DNA of 64,000 nucleotides from Beijerinckiaceae bacterium (GTDB taxonomy: Bacteria; Pseudomonadota; Alphaproteobacteria; Rhizobiales; Beijerinckiaceae), in contig WSYC01000013.1 in assembly GCA_009773635.1 (NCBI GenBank), positions 1 to 64,000 of the forward strand, given 5' to 3'. The notes beneath the pieces were generated by a model. That model did not search any database and was not told the DNA's origin. It saw nothing but the letters and a program-made list of their open reading frames with translations. The position numbers and the translations under genes were made by a program. Each line of letters begins with the position of its first letter. Positions within the stretch are counted from its first letter, which is position 1. Positions 35,870 to 45,520 of this stretch are shown here, one piece after another.

Positions 35870-38091
35870 GCTTTCGCTCCCTCGGCGGACTGTGGATCAA
35901 CCGCAACAGCCGTGCGTCGACCCAGTTTACGTTCACCGACCACAAGCTGGATGAGGCCGATAGCACCCATCATCAGCACGATCAGCACGGTCGAATAGGC
36001 GATCGCAAGGCCGTAATCGCCGTTGATCACGCGGTTGATGATGAAGACGGTCGCCATCTCGTGCTGCGCGGAAACGAGGAAGATCACAGCGGAAACCGTC
36101 GTCATCGCCCGGACGAAGGAATAGACCAGCGCCGTGACGATCGCCGGCTTGAGCAGCGGCAGGATGACAACCCGCAAGGTGCGGAAAGTGGAGGCGCGCA
36201 GCGTGATCGCGGCTTCATCAAGGCTCTTGTCGAGCTGGCTCATCGCCGCCATGCCCGAGCGCACGCCCACCGGCATGTTGCGGAAGACAAAACAGGAGAC
36301 AAGGATCAGCGCGGTGCCGGTGATTTCCAGCGGCGGGATGTTGTAGGTCAGGATATAGGCAACGCCGATCACCGTACCCGGCACGCAGAAGGTCAGCATC
36401 AGCGCGAATTCAAGCGCCGTGCGCCCGGCAAAACGCTGCCGCGAGAGCAGCCAGGCCGCGAGCAGCCCCAACCCGGCGGTCAGCGGTGCGGCGATGGCGG
36501 CGAGCTTGATCGTGGTGAAGAGCGAACTCCACGCGCCGCCGGCCCAGACGATGCCGTTGACGCCCCAGTCAATCGCGAAAGCGCGGGTAAAATGCTGGAG
36601 CGTCGGCGTCCAGTCGCGGCCCCAGACTTTCACGAAGCCGCCCGCCAGCGCCAACGCATAAACCGTCACGGTCAACGCCGCCCACGGCAGCGCGACGGCG
36701 AAAGCCGTCCGGCGCACCCAGGTCGGGATCGTCTGGCTGAGGCCGGCGTCGCCCTTGCCGGTGACGGAAACATAGGAGCGCTTGCCGATTACCTGCCGCT
36801 GGATGAAGAAGGCCGCGAGCGCGAAGGCGAGGAGGATGAGCGCCAGCGTCGCCGCCCGGCCAAAATCAACCTGCGCACCCACCACCGCAAAAAAGATCTC
36901 GGTCGACAGAACCCCGAACGAGCCGCCGAGCACGATGGGGTTGCCGAAATCCGCGAGGCTTTCGACAAAGACGATCAGGAAGGCATTGGCGAGACCCGGC
37001 ATCATCAGCGGCAGGGTCACCGCGCCGAAAATCCGCGAGGGGGTTGCCCGCAGCGTCTGCGCCGCCTCTTCCATCGAGGGCGAAATGCCCTGCACGATGC
37101 CGATCAGCACCAGAAAGGCCGTCGGCGTGAAGGAGAAGACCTGCGCCAGCCAGACGCCGTTGAACCCGTAGATCCAGCGGCCGAGCTCGACGCCGAACAC
37201 ATTCGCAACCGCCTGATTGACGATGCCGGAACGCCCGAAGATCAGGATCAGCCCAAGGCCGATCACGAAGGGCGGGGTGATGATCGGGAGAACGGTCAGC
37301 AACCGCAGTCCTTTCTTGAACGGAAAGCCGGTCCGCGTCGCGATCAGCGCGAAACAGAGGCCGAGCAAGGTGGTGGCCGTCGCGGTGGCGGTGGCGAGCG
37401 CGAGCGTGTTCCAGGCCACGCCGCAGGCCGCCCTGGAATTCAGGCACGCCAGACCCCAGACCTTGGCGCTGAGAAAGCGCTGGGAAAAGGCCGCCGCAAG
37501 CGTCTCGCCCTGCGGTGCCTGGAATGCCTGCGACAGGATGGTCGCGACCGGCCAGATGGTGAAGATGACAATTGCCGCCGCGAGCACGCCGACCGCACCG
37601 GCCACAAAGCGATCGCCGCCAAACAGGCCACGGAAGGCCAGCGCATCCGTGATCATGATGAGGAAGGCAGCAAAGGCCAGTGCGCCGCCCATGCCAAGCC
37701 CGAACTGGCCGGAGGCCAACGGGCCAAACGCCGCTTCCAGCGCGGGATAGTTCCAGCCACGGATGCCGATGAGCCAGCCCTGAAGCACCAGTGCCGCCAA
37801 CCCCGCGCCGCCGCCAAGACCGAGAAAACCCACCGCCCGGTGCCGGGACACACGCGGCAGGAAGCCGGGCAGGGACAGGGCCAGCCCGGCAACAACCGGC
37901 CAGAACCACCACCGCCCGAACCGCATGGCCTGCGCCAGCGCCGATGCCGTATCTGCCTCTGCGGCACCAAGGCCAAACAGGCGCGCCGGCGAGACGGCAT
38001 CCTCCAGCATGTGCCAGGGCAGAACCGCGATCCCGAGGAAGGCGCAGCCCCAGATCAGCATGCGGGTATCGAAAAGTCGCCTCTGGCTCAC
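35866..38091 (-). CDS. ABC transporter permease, fused two-domain AfuB/FbpB type
   Basis: The protein is about 741 residues. Two permease domains each contain an EAA loop: EEAAQTLRATPSRIFGAVTL (about 350-370) and DEAAITLRASTFRTLRVVIL (about 650-670). This is the fused form seen in ferric iron (Fbp/Afu) systems. Residues 1-205 add extra membrane segments before the first domain. I prefer GTG 38091 (SQRRLFDTRM) over the TTG at 38103. The upstream region (38092-38274) has no Irr or Fur-like site, so iron as substrate is not certain. Confidence 0.87.
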   Translation of the reverse strand: MSQRRLFDTRMLIWGCAFLGIAVLPWHMLEDAVSPARLFGLGAAEADTASALAQAMRFGRWWFWPVVAGLALSLPGFLPRVSRHRAVGFLGLGGGAGLAALVLQGWLIGIRGWNYPALEAAFGPLASGQFGLGMGGALAFAAFLIMITDALAFRGLFGGDRFVAGAVGVLAAAIVIFTIWPVATILSQAFQAPQGETLAAAFSQRFLSAKVWGLACLNSRAACGVAWNTLALATATATATTLLGLCFALIATRTGFPFKKGLRLLTVLPIITPPFVIGLGLILIFGRSGIVNQAVANVFGVELGRWIYGFNGVWLAQVFSFTPTAFLVLIGIVQGISPSMEEAAQTLRATPSRIFGAVTLPLMMPGLANAFLIVFVESLADFGNPIVLGGSFGVLSTEIFFAVVGAQVDFGRAATLALILLAFALAAFFIQRQVIGKRSYVSVTGKGDAGLSQTIPTWVRRTAFAVALPWAALTVTVYALALAGGFVKVWGRDWTPTLQHFTRAFAIDWGVNGIVWAGGAWSSLFTTIKLAAIAAPLTAGLGLLAAWLLSRQRFAGRTALEFALMLTFCVPGTVIGVAYILTYNIPPLEITGTALILVSCFVFRNMPVGVRSGMAAMSQLDKSLDEAAITLRASTFRTLRVVILPLLKPAIVTALVYSFVRAMTTVSAVIFLVSAQHEMATVFIINRVINGDYGLAIAYSTVLIVLMMGAIGLIQLVVGERKLGRRTAVAVDPQSAEGAKA

Positions 38092-38117
38092 GCAAGACCC
38101 CAATCGTCAGGAAACCG

Positions 38118-38229
38118 GACCAGAACATCGTCGGCAAAGTGCATTACCGTGGCCGAGAAAGAGTACGCCGTAAAGCCGGCACTGTGCTGTCGAGCAGGCG
38201 GCATTCAAGCACGACAGACCAGAACATCG
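38118..38229. repeat. Repeated GACCAGAACATCG in the ABC-zwf gap
   Basis: The 13-base word occurs at 38118-38130 and 38217-38229 in the otherwise featureless 180-base region between the permease start and the zwf stop. It might bind a regulator of the transporter, or be chance. Confidence 0.35.
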
Positions 38230-38274
38230 CGGCCGCCTATGGTCGATGCTGCTCCGGACATTTTCCTCGGGCGG

Positions 38275-39786
38275 TTAGGCATCTTCGGGATCGACCCAGC
38301 TGCGGCCGTCGCGCTCGATCAGGCCGATCGAATGGCTCGGTCCCCAGGACCCTGCGGGATAGCGCAAGGGGCGTGTGTTGAAATCCGACCAGCCCTGGAT
38401 GATCGGATCGATCCAGGCCCAGGCCGCCTCGACCTCATCACGCCGCATGAACAGGGTCTGGTCGCCGCGGATGACATCCGTCAACAGCCGCTCGTAGGCG
38501 TCCGGCGTCCGGAAATCGAAGGCCGTGTCATACCTCAGATCGAGCGTCCGCGGCACGAGCTTGAGCCGCCCGGAGCCGGGCACCTTCATCATCATGTGCA
38601 ACTGCAGGCCGTCATTCGGCTGGAGCCTCAGCACGAGACGGTTCGGTGCCAGCGCCTCCTGCGCGACGCCCGCGAAGATCGAATGCGGCACAGGTTTGAA
38701 CACCACGACGATCTCGGATGACCTGAGCCCCAGCCGCTTCCCGGTCCTGAGGTAGAACGGCACGCCGGCCCAGCGCCAGGTATCGACCTCACAGCGCAGG
38801 GCGACGAAGGTTTCGGTGTCGCTGGCACGGCCGAGTTCATCGGTGTAGCCCGGCACGGCCTGGCCCTCGATCGAGCCCTGCGCATATTGGCCGCGCACGC
38901 TCGCGCGGGCCACATCCGCGCCGGTGATCGGGCGCAGCGCCCTGAGCACCCGCAGTTTTTCATCGCGCACGGCATCGGCTTCGAGCTGGTTCGGCGGCTC
39001 GCTCGCGAAGAGGCAGAGCAGCTGAAGCACGTGGTTCTGCACCATATCGCGGAGCGCACCGACCTTGTCGTAATACCCCGCACGCGCCTCAAGTCCCACG
39101 GTTTCCGCCACCGTGATCTGAACGTGATCGATATCGCGGCTCGACCATGAGCGCTCGAACAGCGTGTTCGCGAACCGCAATACCAGCAGATTCTGGACCG
39201 TTTCCTTGCCGAGGTAATGGTCGATCCGGTAGGTGCGGTTCTCAGGGATGACCGCCGCGACCGCATCGTTGATCGCCATCGCCGAGGCGAGATCACGGCC
39301 GATCGGCTTTTCGAGGATCAGACGGGCATCGCCCTCCAGCAGCCCATGCGCGGCAAGGTTGCGGCAGATCGGCACAAAGAGGTCCGGTGCCGTCGAGAGA
39401 TAGAAGGCGCGCACGTGCGGTGACGATCCCAATGCATCCGCGAGCCCCGTGAAGCTTGCGGCATCGTTCGCATCGGCCTGAAGGATCGTGATCCGCCGCA
39501 TGAAGCGGTCGATCGTCTCTGGAGAAAGCCCTTCCTTCGCAAGCCGCGCGACGATCTGCGGCGGCAGATCCTGCATATGCCGGGCCTGATGCACTATCGC
39601 GATGATCCGGCTTTCGGGCGGCAGTACGCCCTCGCTGTCGCGATGCGCCATGGCCGGGTAAAGCTTGCGCAGCGCCAGATCCCCGGATGCGCCGAAGATC
39701 ACGAGATCGAACGGCGGAACGGGGGTCCGCTCCGGGGTCGCCGGGGCGCGGGTGGAATCGGCGTGGGCCGTGCCGCGCTCAACCAT
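38275..39786 (-). CDS. zwf: Glucose-6-phosphate 1-dehydrogenase
   Basis: The 503-residue enzyme has the NADP loop FGASGDLALRKLYP and the active-site peptide YRIDHYLGKETVQNLL with the expected Asp-His. It converts glucose-6-phosphate to 6-phosphogluconolactone, feeding the Entner-Doudoroff and pentose phosphate routes. ATG 39786 overlaps the end of hexR; the longer frame is out of context. The usual partners pgl and edd are not next to it. Confidence 0.96.
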   Translation of the reverse strand: MVERGTAHADSTRAPATPERTPVPPFDLVIFGASGDLALRKLYPAMAHRDSEGVLPPESRIIAIVHQARHMQDLPPQIVARLAKEGLSPETIDRFMRRITILQADANDAASFTGLADALGSSPHVRAFYLSTAPDLFVPICRNLAAHGLLEGDARLILEKPIGRDLASAMAINDAVAAVIPENRTYRIDHYLGKETVQNLLVLRFANTLFERSWSSRDIDHVQITVAETVGLEARAGYYDKVGALRDMVQNHVLQLLCLFASEPPNQLEADAVRDEKLRVLRALRPITGADVARASVRGQYAQGSIEGQAVPGYTDELGRASDTETFVALRCEVDTWRWAGVPFYLRTGKRLGLRSSEIVVVFKPVPHSIFAGVAQEALAPNRLVLRLQPNDGLQLHMMMKVPGSGRLKLVPRTLDLRYDTAFDFRTPDAYERLLTDVIRGDQTLFMRRDEVEAAWAWIDPIIQGWSDFNTRPLRYPAGSWGPSHSIGLIERDGRSWVDPEDA

Positions 39787-40684
39787 GGGGCACCGCCTGA
39801 CGTTGGGTCTGGCGGGGTTGGGCGATCCGCTTCTCGCGCACGGCGGCCTTGGCCTTCTCCAGCCCGCGCCCGATATCCGGGCCGAGCCGGATCGCCGTGC
39901 CAACGGCCAGAATATCGATGAGCGCGAGATGCGACAGGCGCGAGGTCATTGGCGAATAGACCTCCTGATCCTCGACCATGTCCGTCGCAAGCGTGAGATC
40001 GCAGACGCGCGCAAGCGGCGAGCCGCCGATTGTGATCGCGATCACCTTTGCGCCGGTCTGCCGGGCGATTTCCGCCGAGCGGATGATATCCAGCGTGCGC
40101 CCGCCGGCTGAAATGACCACCACGACATCCTCCGGCTTCGTCAGCGCCGCGACCATGGAATGGATATGCGGATCGCTGTAGGCATTCGCCGCAAAGCCGA
40201 GCCGGAAGAACTTGTGCTGTGCATCCTGGGCGACAATCCCGGAGTTGCCCTGCCCGAAGAAATCGAGCCGTCGCGCCGTTGAAATCAGGGTTATGGCCTG
40301 TTCAAGCGCCGCAGGGTCCAGCCGGTCACGCAGCACGGAAAACGTCGACATCGCCCGGTCGATCACTTTTTCGGCCAGCGTCTTGACGGTATCATCAGGC
40401 TCGACGTCGCCATGCACATAGGGCACGCCGCTTGCGATCGAATAGGCCAGCGCCAGCTTGAACTCGCGGAAACCGGAGAAACCGAGGCTCTTGCAGAAGC
40501 GCGCCACCGTCGGCTCGCTGACCGAGGCCCGGGCTGCCAGCGCTGCGATCGACACCGCCACCGCCGCCTCCGGGTCTGCCAGCACCGTGCGCGCCACCCG
40601 CACCTCGGAAGGGGGCAGGCTGCGCGTGGCGCTGTCGATCCGTGTGACGAGCGACTTCTGGGCCGATGATGTCGGGACTGTCAT
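39779..40684 (-). CDS. hexR: RpiR-family regulator, HexR-like
   Basis: The 301-residue protein has an N-terminal HTH_6 domain (about 10-85; SVSEPTVARFCKSLGFSGFR) and a SIS sugar-phosphate-binding domain (about 130-265; FFGQGNSGIVAQDAQHKFFR). HexR proteins repress zwf and Entner-Doudoroff genes and release DNA when they bind KDPG. The overlap with zwf and the palindrome 15 bases upstream support that role. Residues after about 280 are a short basic tail. Confidence 0.88.
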   Translation of the reverse strand: MTVPTSSAQKSLVTRIDSATRSLPPSEVRVARTVLADPEAAVAVSIAALAARASVSEPTVARFCKSLGFSGFREFKLALAYSIASGVPYVHGDVEPDDTVKTLAEKVIDRAMSTFSVLRDRLDPAALEQAITLISTARRLDFFGQGNSGIVAQDAQHKFFRLGFAANAYSDPHIHSMVAALTKPEDVVVVISAGGRTLDIIRSAEIARQTGAKVIAITIGGSPLARVCDLTLATDMVEDQEVYSPMTSRLSHLALIDILAVGTAIRLGPDIGRGLEKAKAAVREKRIAQPRQTQRQAVPHG

Positions 40685-40698
40685 TTAGCTACGTCCTT

Positions 40699-40715
40699 TT
40701 AGATTTTCGATCTAA
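40699..40715. promoter_or_regulatory. Candidate HexR operator
   Basis: TTAGAT-TTTCG-ATCTAA is a 17-base inverted repeat lying 15 bases before the hexR start, in an AT-rich patch shared with divergent paaX. Its size fits an RpiR-family operator and suggests autoregulation of hexR-zwf. Confidence 0.5.
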
Positions 40716-40835
40716 TATTCCTACTTTTCTGAAGTCAGCAAGCGCAAAACGGGGTCGCGGCCAAAGATACGCCGCGCGGAATTCACCTCGGCCGCATCGA
40801 TGACATTGACAAAATGCCGCTGAAAAGGGCTTTGC

Positions 40836-41660
40836 ATGGGCATGCAACGCCTCGATCCCGTCCAACTCCTCCACGCGGAAACGCCACTCAGGGTCTGGTC
40901 CCTGATCGTGACCGTGTTCGGCGATGCCGTCATGGACCGGGGTGCCCGTGTCGATCCGCCGGCGGTCTGGACTGCCGATCTGCTGGCGCTGATGACCTTG
41001 CTCGGGATCGAGCCGGGCATCGCCCGCACGAACCTCTCGCGCCTGGTCGCCAATGGCACCTTGCTGCGCGACAAGACCGGGCGAAACACCTTCTACCGCC
41101 TGAGCGAGGCCAGCCGAACCGCTTTCGCCAAAGCCTCCGGGCAGATCTACGGGCGCATCCCAGCCTCGCCGACCGGACGCTTCGCGCTGGCGATCACCGA
41201 ACGGGCGGAAAACCGGGCGGAGGCGCGCGTCACACTGGAAGCAGATGGCTGGCGATTCATCAGCCCGACCATCGCCATCCGGCCGGGCCATGAGGGCGAA
41301 CCAGCGAGCAGGTTGCCCGGCGGCACCATCCGCGCAGAAGCCGATGCAACGCCGGAACTGATCGCGGCCGTCCGCGAGGCCTGGCAGATCGACGATCTCA
41401 ACAGGGGCTATCGCCGCTTCCTGACGGCATTCGCCCCAACCCTTTCCGGCGCGCCACCCGACCCTGCCCACGCCACCGCGCTGCGGACGGTTGCCGTCCA
41501 TTTCTTTCGTCGGTTGGCGTTGCGTGACCCGATCCTGCCGCACCATTCCCTTCCCGATGACTGGGCCGGGGTGGAAGCGCGCGCGCTTTTTGTCGCCCTG
41601 ATGCAGCATCTTCAGCCTGCATCGGAAGCGTGGCTGGCCGCGCATCGCTTCCGCGATTGA
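40836..41660 (+). CDS. paaX: Phenylacetate-responsive repressor PaaX
   Basis: The 274-residue protein matches the PaaX layout: N-terminal winged helix (TPLRVWSLIVTVFGDAVMDR, GIARTNLSRLVANGTLLRDK, then NTFYRLSEAS), a central domain, and a C-terminal helical domain with LRTVAVHFFRRLALRDP. PaaX binds paa promoters and is released by phenylacetyl-CoA. It is transcribed toward paaA from 160 bases away and is divergent from hexR. A second regulator, a TetR protein, lies at the other end of the first paa operon. Confidence 0.93.
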   Translation: MGMQRLDPVQLLHAETPLRVWSLIVTVFGDAVMDRGARVDPPAVWTADLLALMTLLGIEPGIARTNLSRLVANGTLLRDKTGRNTFYRLSEASRTAFAKASGQIYGRIPASPTGRFALAITERAENRAEARVTLEADGWRFISPTIAIRPGHEGEPASRLPGGTIRAEADATPELIAAVREAWQIDDLNRGYRRFLTAFAPTLSGAPPDPAHATALRTVAVHFFRRLALRDPILPHHSLPDDWAGVEARALFVALMQHLQPASEAWLAAHRFRD

Positions 41661-41710
41661 TCGTGGGGATCTCTGCGGGGGGCAAGTGAATCGTGCCGCG
41701 TCGCAACATA

Positions 41711-41751
41711 TAACAAAATTCATTGACGCTTTGGTTTTTTGTAACATAATT
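41711..41751 (+). promoter_or_regulatory. paaA promoter with flanking inverted repeat
   Basis: TTGACG (41723-41728), a 17-base spacer and ATAATT (41746-41751) form a good sigma-70 promoter. An imperfect inverted repeat, TAACAAAA (41711-41718) and TTTTGTAAC (41737-41745), brackets the -35 box and fills the end of the spacer, where PaaX or the TetR protein could block polymerase. Confidence 0.55.
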
Positions 41752-41821
41752 GATGCGGAGAGGCAGTCATCGTCAACAGTTGCCGATGGCGCGCGCCGGA
41801 CGGTGCGACAGGGAGATCCTT

Positions 41822-42817
41822 ATGTATGCTCAGGCGCTCGACCAGAAGGACAAGGGACCGGCGGTTATCGAGGATCCCGAGCGTCTTGCCCGCTTCGAGG
41901 CGCGGTGCGCCGCCGATGAGAAGATCGAGCCGAAGGACTGGATGCCGGAGGCCTATCGTCGCACCCTGATCCGGCAAGTGTCCCAGCACGCGCATTCCGA
42001 GGTCATCGGCATGCAGCCGGAGGGCAACTGGGTCACGCGCGCGCCCTCGCTCAAGCGCAAGGCGGTGCTGCTGTCGAAAATCCAGGACGAGGCTGGCCAT
42101 GGGCTCTATCTTTATTCCGCCTGCGAAACGCTTGGCGTTTCCCGCGAGGAGGTCGTTGAGGCCCTGCTCGCCGGCAAGGCGAAATACTCCTCGATTTTCA
42201 ACTACCCGACGCTGAATTGGGCGGATATGGGCGCGATCGGCTGGCTGGTCGACGGCGCGGCGATCATGAACCAGATCCCGCTGTGCCGCTGCTCCTACGG
42301 GCCCTATGCCCGCGCGATGATCCGCATCTGCAAGGAAGAGAGCTTCCACCAGCGGCAGGGCTATGAGATCATGCTGACGCTGGCGCGCGGCACACCGGCG
42401 CAAAAAGCCATGGCGCAAGATGCGCTCAATCGCTGGTGGTGGCCGTGCCTGATGATGTTCGGCCCGCCGGATGCGGTTTCCGAGCATTCGAGTGAATCCA
42501 TGCGCTGGAAGATCAAGCGCTTCTCGAATGATGATCTCCGGCAGAAATTCATCGATGCCACCGTGCCGCAGGGGCTGTTCCTCGGGCTGACTTTCCCGGA
42601 CCCCGAGTTGAAATTCAACGAGGCGACCGAGCATTGGGAAACCGGGCCGATCGACTGGTCCGAGTTCAAGCGCGTGCTTGCCGGCGAAGGCCCGTGCAAC
42701 CGCCAGCGCATGCGCGTGCGTCGGCAGACCGAGGCGGACGGCGCCTGGGTGCGCGAGGCCGCCCGCGTTCATGCGAAAAAGCGCGCAGCGCGGCAAGCGC
42801 TCCAGGCCGCCGAATAA
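41822..42817 (+). CDS. paaA: Phenylacetyl-CoA epoxidase subunit A
   Basis: The 331-residue catalytic subunit of the ring-1,2-epoxidase is a ferritin-like di-iron protein. The iron ligands fall in [15 protein letters not shown] and [15 protein letters not shown]. It inserts oxygen into the ring of phenylacetyl-CoA together with PaaC, PaaB and the reductase PaaE. ATG 41822 follows GGGAGATCC. It is the first gene of paaABCDE. Confidence 0.97.
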   Translation: MYAQALDQKDKGPAVIEDPERLARFEARCAADEKIEPKDWMPEAYRRTLIRQVSQHAHSEVIGMQPEGNWVTRAPSLKRKAVLLSKIQDEAGHGLYLYSACETLGVSREEVVEALLAGKAKYSSIFNYPTLNWADMGAIGWLVDGAAIMNQIPLCRCSYGPYARAMIRICKEESFHQRQGYEIMLTLARGTPAQKAMAQDALNRWWWPCLMMFGPPDAVSEHSSESMRWKIKRFSNDDLRQKFIDATVPQGLFLGLTFPDPELKFNEATEHWETGPIDWSEFKRVLAGEGPCNRQRMRVRRQTEADGAWVREAARVHAKKRAARQALQAAE

Positions 42818-42839
42818 CCCCTTCGGGAGAGGAAAGCCG

Positions 42840-43142
42840 ATGTCTGAACAATCCAAAACCGAAGAGCCGATGCCGCTCTACGAGGTTTTCATCCGCCCCA
42901 AGGCCGGGCTCAGCCACAAGCATGTCGGCTCGCTGCATGCCATCGACGATACGATGGCGCTGCACATGGCGCGCGATGTCTACACGCGCCGCGCCGAGGG
43001 CGTCTCGATCTGGGTCGTGCGCTCGAATCTGATCGCGGCCTCCGACCCCGTCGACAAGGACATGCTGTTCGAGCCGACGGCCTCGAAAATCTACCGCCAC
43101 CCGACCTTTTACGAAGTGCCGGAAGAAGTGGGGCATATGTGA
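42840..43142 (+). CDS. paaB: Phenylacetyl-CoA epoxidase subunit B
   Basis: A 100-residue small subunit (EEPMPLYEVFIRPKAGLSHK, then HVGSLHAIDDTMALHMARD) needed to assemble the epoxidase complex. ATG 42840 follows GGGAGAGGAAA. Its TGA overlaps the ATG of paaC by one base. Confidence 0.95.
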   Translation: MSEQSKTEEPMPLYEVFIRPKAGLSHKHVGSLHAIDDTMALHMARDVYTRRAEGVSIWVVRSNLIAASDPVDKDMLFEPTASKIYRHPTFYEVPEEVGHM

Positions 43143-43900
43143 TGTCTGCTGACGCGCCGCTCTTCACCTATTGCCTCCGGCTCGCGGATAGCGCCTTGGT
43201 GCTCGGCCACCGGCTCTCGGAGTGGACGGCCTATGCGCCGACGCTGGAAGAGGACATCGCGATCGCCAATCTCGCGCTCGATCTCATCGGGCAGGCACGG
43301 CTATTCTACGATTACGCCGGCAAGATTGAGGGGCAAGGGCGGGACGAGGACGCGCTCGCCTATCTGCGCGACGATCGCGACTACATGAACCTGCTGCTGG
43401 TCGAGCAACCGAACGGCGATTTCGCGGTGACGATGATGCGGCAGTTTCTCTATGCCGCCTTCGCCGTGCCGTATCTTGCGGCGCTGACCCGCTCGAAGGA
43501 TGAGACGCTGGCCGCCATCGCCGCCAAGGCGGAAAAGGAGATGGCCTATCACCTCCGCCACGCCGGGGAGTGGGTGATCCGCCTCGGGGATGGCACCGAG
43601 GAAAGCCACGCCCGCGCGCAGGCCGCGCTCGATGATCTCGCGATCTACATCGACGAATTCTTCGAGGTGGACGCGGTCGAACAATCGCTGATCGACGCCG
43701 GCATCGCGCCCGATCCCGCCTCTGTTCGGTCGGCGTTTGAGGCCACGCTTGCACATGTGCTGGGTGAGGCCACGCTCGCGCGGCCTGCCGTCCGCACTGG
43801 CCAGAGCGGCGGCAGGAAGGGGCTGCACACCGAGCATCTCGGGCATCTGCTCGCGGAAATGCAGGTCCTGCATCGCGCGCATCCCGGAGCGAACTGGTGA
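43142..43900 (+). CDS. paaC: Phenylacetyl-CoA epoxidase subunit C
   Basis: The 252-residue structural subunit resembles PaaA in fold but lacks the iron ligands. DSALVLGHRLSEWTAYAPTL, NLALDLIGQARLFYDYAG and AEKEMAYHLRHAGEWVIRLG are conserved blocks. It stabilises PaaA in the epoxidase heterodimer. It overlaps both paaB and paaD, so the whole operon is coupled. Confidence 0.95.
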   Translation: MSADAPLFTYCLRLADSALVLGHRLSEWTAYAPTLEEDIAIANLALDLIGQARLFYDYAGKIEGQGRDEDALAYLRDDRDYMNLLLVEQPNGDFAVTMMRQFLYAAFAVPYLAALTRSKDETLAAIAAKAEKEMAYHLRHAGEWVIRLGDGTEESHARAQAALDDLAIYIDEFFEVDAVEQSLIDAGIAPDPASVRSAFEATLAHVLGEATLARPAVRTGQSGGRKGLHTEHLGHLLAEMQVLHRAHPGANW

Positions 43901-44424
43901 CGGCCGTCGCCGCACTCCCCGGCGATGCCGCGCTGTTCCGGGCGCGTGCCGCGATTTCGGCGGTCGCCGACCCGGAAATTCCGGTGCTGACGCTCGGCGA
44001 TCTCGGCGTGATCCGGGGCGTGGCGGTTGCCGGGGATGGCGTCGTCGAGGTCACGATTACCCCGACCTATTCCGGCTGTCCGGCAATGAAGGTGATGGAG
44101 CTTGATCTCCAGCTGGCGCTGGCCAAAGCCGGTTTTGCGGATGCCCGTATCAAGACCGTGCTCGCCCCGGCCTGGACAACCGATTGGCTGAGCGCGGAAG
44201 GTCGGGAGAAGCTGCGCGCCTACGGCATCGCGCCGCCGGTCGGCAAGGCCGCACAGGGTTCATCCTCGCGCCGGGCACTGTTCGGCGAGGAGCAGGCACC
44301 GGCCTGTCCGCTCTGCGGTTCCGGTCAGACGACAAAAATCAGCGAATTCGGCTCGACGGCCTGCAAGGCGCAGTGGCGCTGCAAGACCTGCCTCGAACCT
44401 TTTGACGCTTTCAAGTGCATCTGA
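43897..44424 (+). CDS. paaD: PaaD, iron-sulfur maturation factor of the epoxidase
   Basis: The 175-residue protein has an N-terminal MIP18/DUF59 domain (PEIPVLTLGDLGVIRGV, TITPTYSGCPAMKVME) and a C-terminal zinc-ribbon-like tail with CPLCGSGQ and CKTC. It helps load metal cofactors of the epoxidase. GTG 43897 overlaps the paaC stop. paaE begins seven bases after its stop. Confidence 0.94.
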   Translation: MTAVAALPGDAALFRARAAISAVADPEIPVLTLGDLGVIRGVAVAGDGVVEVTITPTYSGCPAMKVMELDLQLALAKAGFADARIKTVLAPAWTTDWLSAEGREKLRAYGIAPPVGKAAQGSSSRRALFGEEQAPACPLCGSGQTTKISEFGSTACKAQWRCKTCLEPFDAFKCI

Positions 44425-44431
44425 GGACCCC

Positions 44432-45502
44432 ATGAGCCGCTTTCATCCTCTGAAAATCGCCGAAGTGCGCCGGGAGACACCGGACAGCGTTTCCATCCGG
44501 CTTGATGTTCCCGATGGCCTCAAACCCGCCTTTGCCTATCAGCCCGGCCAATACCTCACCTTGCGCGCGATGATCGACGGCGAAGAAATCCGCCGCGCCT
44601 ATTCGATCTGTTCCGGGATCGACGAGGGGGCCTTGCGCGTCGGCATCAAGCGCGTCGCGGGCGGGGCGTTTTCGACTTACGCCAACGAGAACCTCAGGCC
44701 CGGCGATACCGTGGAAGTCATGCCGCCGGAAGGGCGTTTTACGCCAAGGCTCAACGCGCGCGGCCACCACATCCTCGGAATCGCCGCCGGCTCCGGCATC
44801 ACGCCGGTGCTCTCAATAGCAAAGTCCGTGCTCGCGCGCGACGAGGCCGCACAGTTCACGCTGATCTACGGCAACCAGACCACGACGTCCGTGATGTTTG
44901 CCGAGGAAATCGAAGATCTCAAGAACCGCTATCTCGACCGGTTCACGCTTGTGCATGTCCTCAGCCGCGAGGCGCAGGATGTGCCGCTGCTCTCGGGTCG
45001 GATTACCGCCGGGCGGCTCGATGCGCTCGCGCAGGGCGTTGTCGACCTTACGCGTGTCGATGAAGCCTTCCTCTGCGGGCCGGAAGGCATGGTCGCCGAG
45101 GCAAAATCCGCGCTTCTTGCGCTCGGGGTTGCGGAAGACCGCATCCGCTCGGAGCTGTTCACGGCCGCCGCCCCGCGCCAGCATTTCACCCCGCCCGCAA
45201 CCGAAGACGCCGGCACCATCGTCTCGCGGGTCACCGCGACGCTCGATGGCCGGCGCCACACGTTCGACATGCTGGCCTCCGACGAGAATATCATCGATGC
45301 CGCGGCCCGCGCCGGGATCGATCTGCCATACTCCTGCAAGGGTGGCATGTGCTGCACCTGCCGGTGCAAGGTCGAGGCCGGCCAGGTCGACATGGCCGTG
45401 AACTATTCGCTCGAACCCTGGGAAACCAATTCGGGTTTCGTGCTCGCCTGCCAGTCAACGCCGAAAACCGCTGAAGTCATTCTTGATTTTGACCAGATGT
45501 AA
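44432..45502 (+). CDS. paaE: Phenylacetyl-CoA epoxidase reductase subunit E
   Basis: The 356-residue reductase has an FAD domain (YQPGQYLTLRAMIDG, RRAYSICSG), an NAD(P)H domain (GIAAGSGITPVLSIAKSVL, FLCGPEGMV) and a C-terminal plant-type ferredoxin with CKGGMCCTCRCKVEAG and VLACQSTP. It passes electrons from NADPH to the di-iron centre of PaaA. ATG 44432 was chosen over the upstream TTG/ATG starts inside paaD. Confidence 0.96.
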   Translation: MSRFHPLKIAEVRRETPDSVSIRLDVPDGLKPAFAYQPGQYLTLRAMIDGEEIRRAYSICSGIDEGALRVGIKRVAGGAFSTYANENLRPGDTVEVMPPEGRFTPRLNARGHHILGIAAGSGITPVLSIAKSVLARDEAAQFTLIYGNQTTTSVMFAEEIEDLKNRYLDRFTLVHVLSREAQDVPLLSGRITAGRLDALAQGVVDLTRVDEAFLCGPEGMVAEAKSALLALGVAEDRIRSELFTAAAPRQHFTPPATEDAGTIVSRVTATLDGRRHTFDMLASDENIIDAAARAGIDLPYSCKGGMCCTCRCKVEAGQVDMAVNYSLEPWETNSGFVLACQSTPKTAEVILDFDQM

Positions 45503-45520
45503 CGGGGCGAGGCGGGCCAC

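Noticed and set aside
36061-38721. 886-codon open frame on the plus strand
   Set aside because: It is antisense to the ABC permease gene and runs past its start into zwf. Its composition (runs of Arg, Asp, Gly, Gln) is the usual shadow of a GC-rich gene, with no domain.
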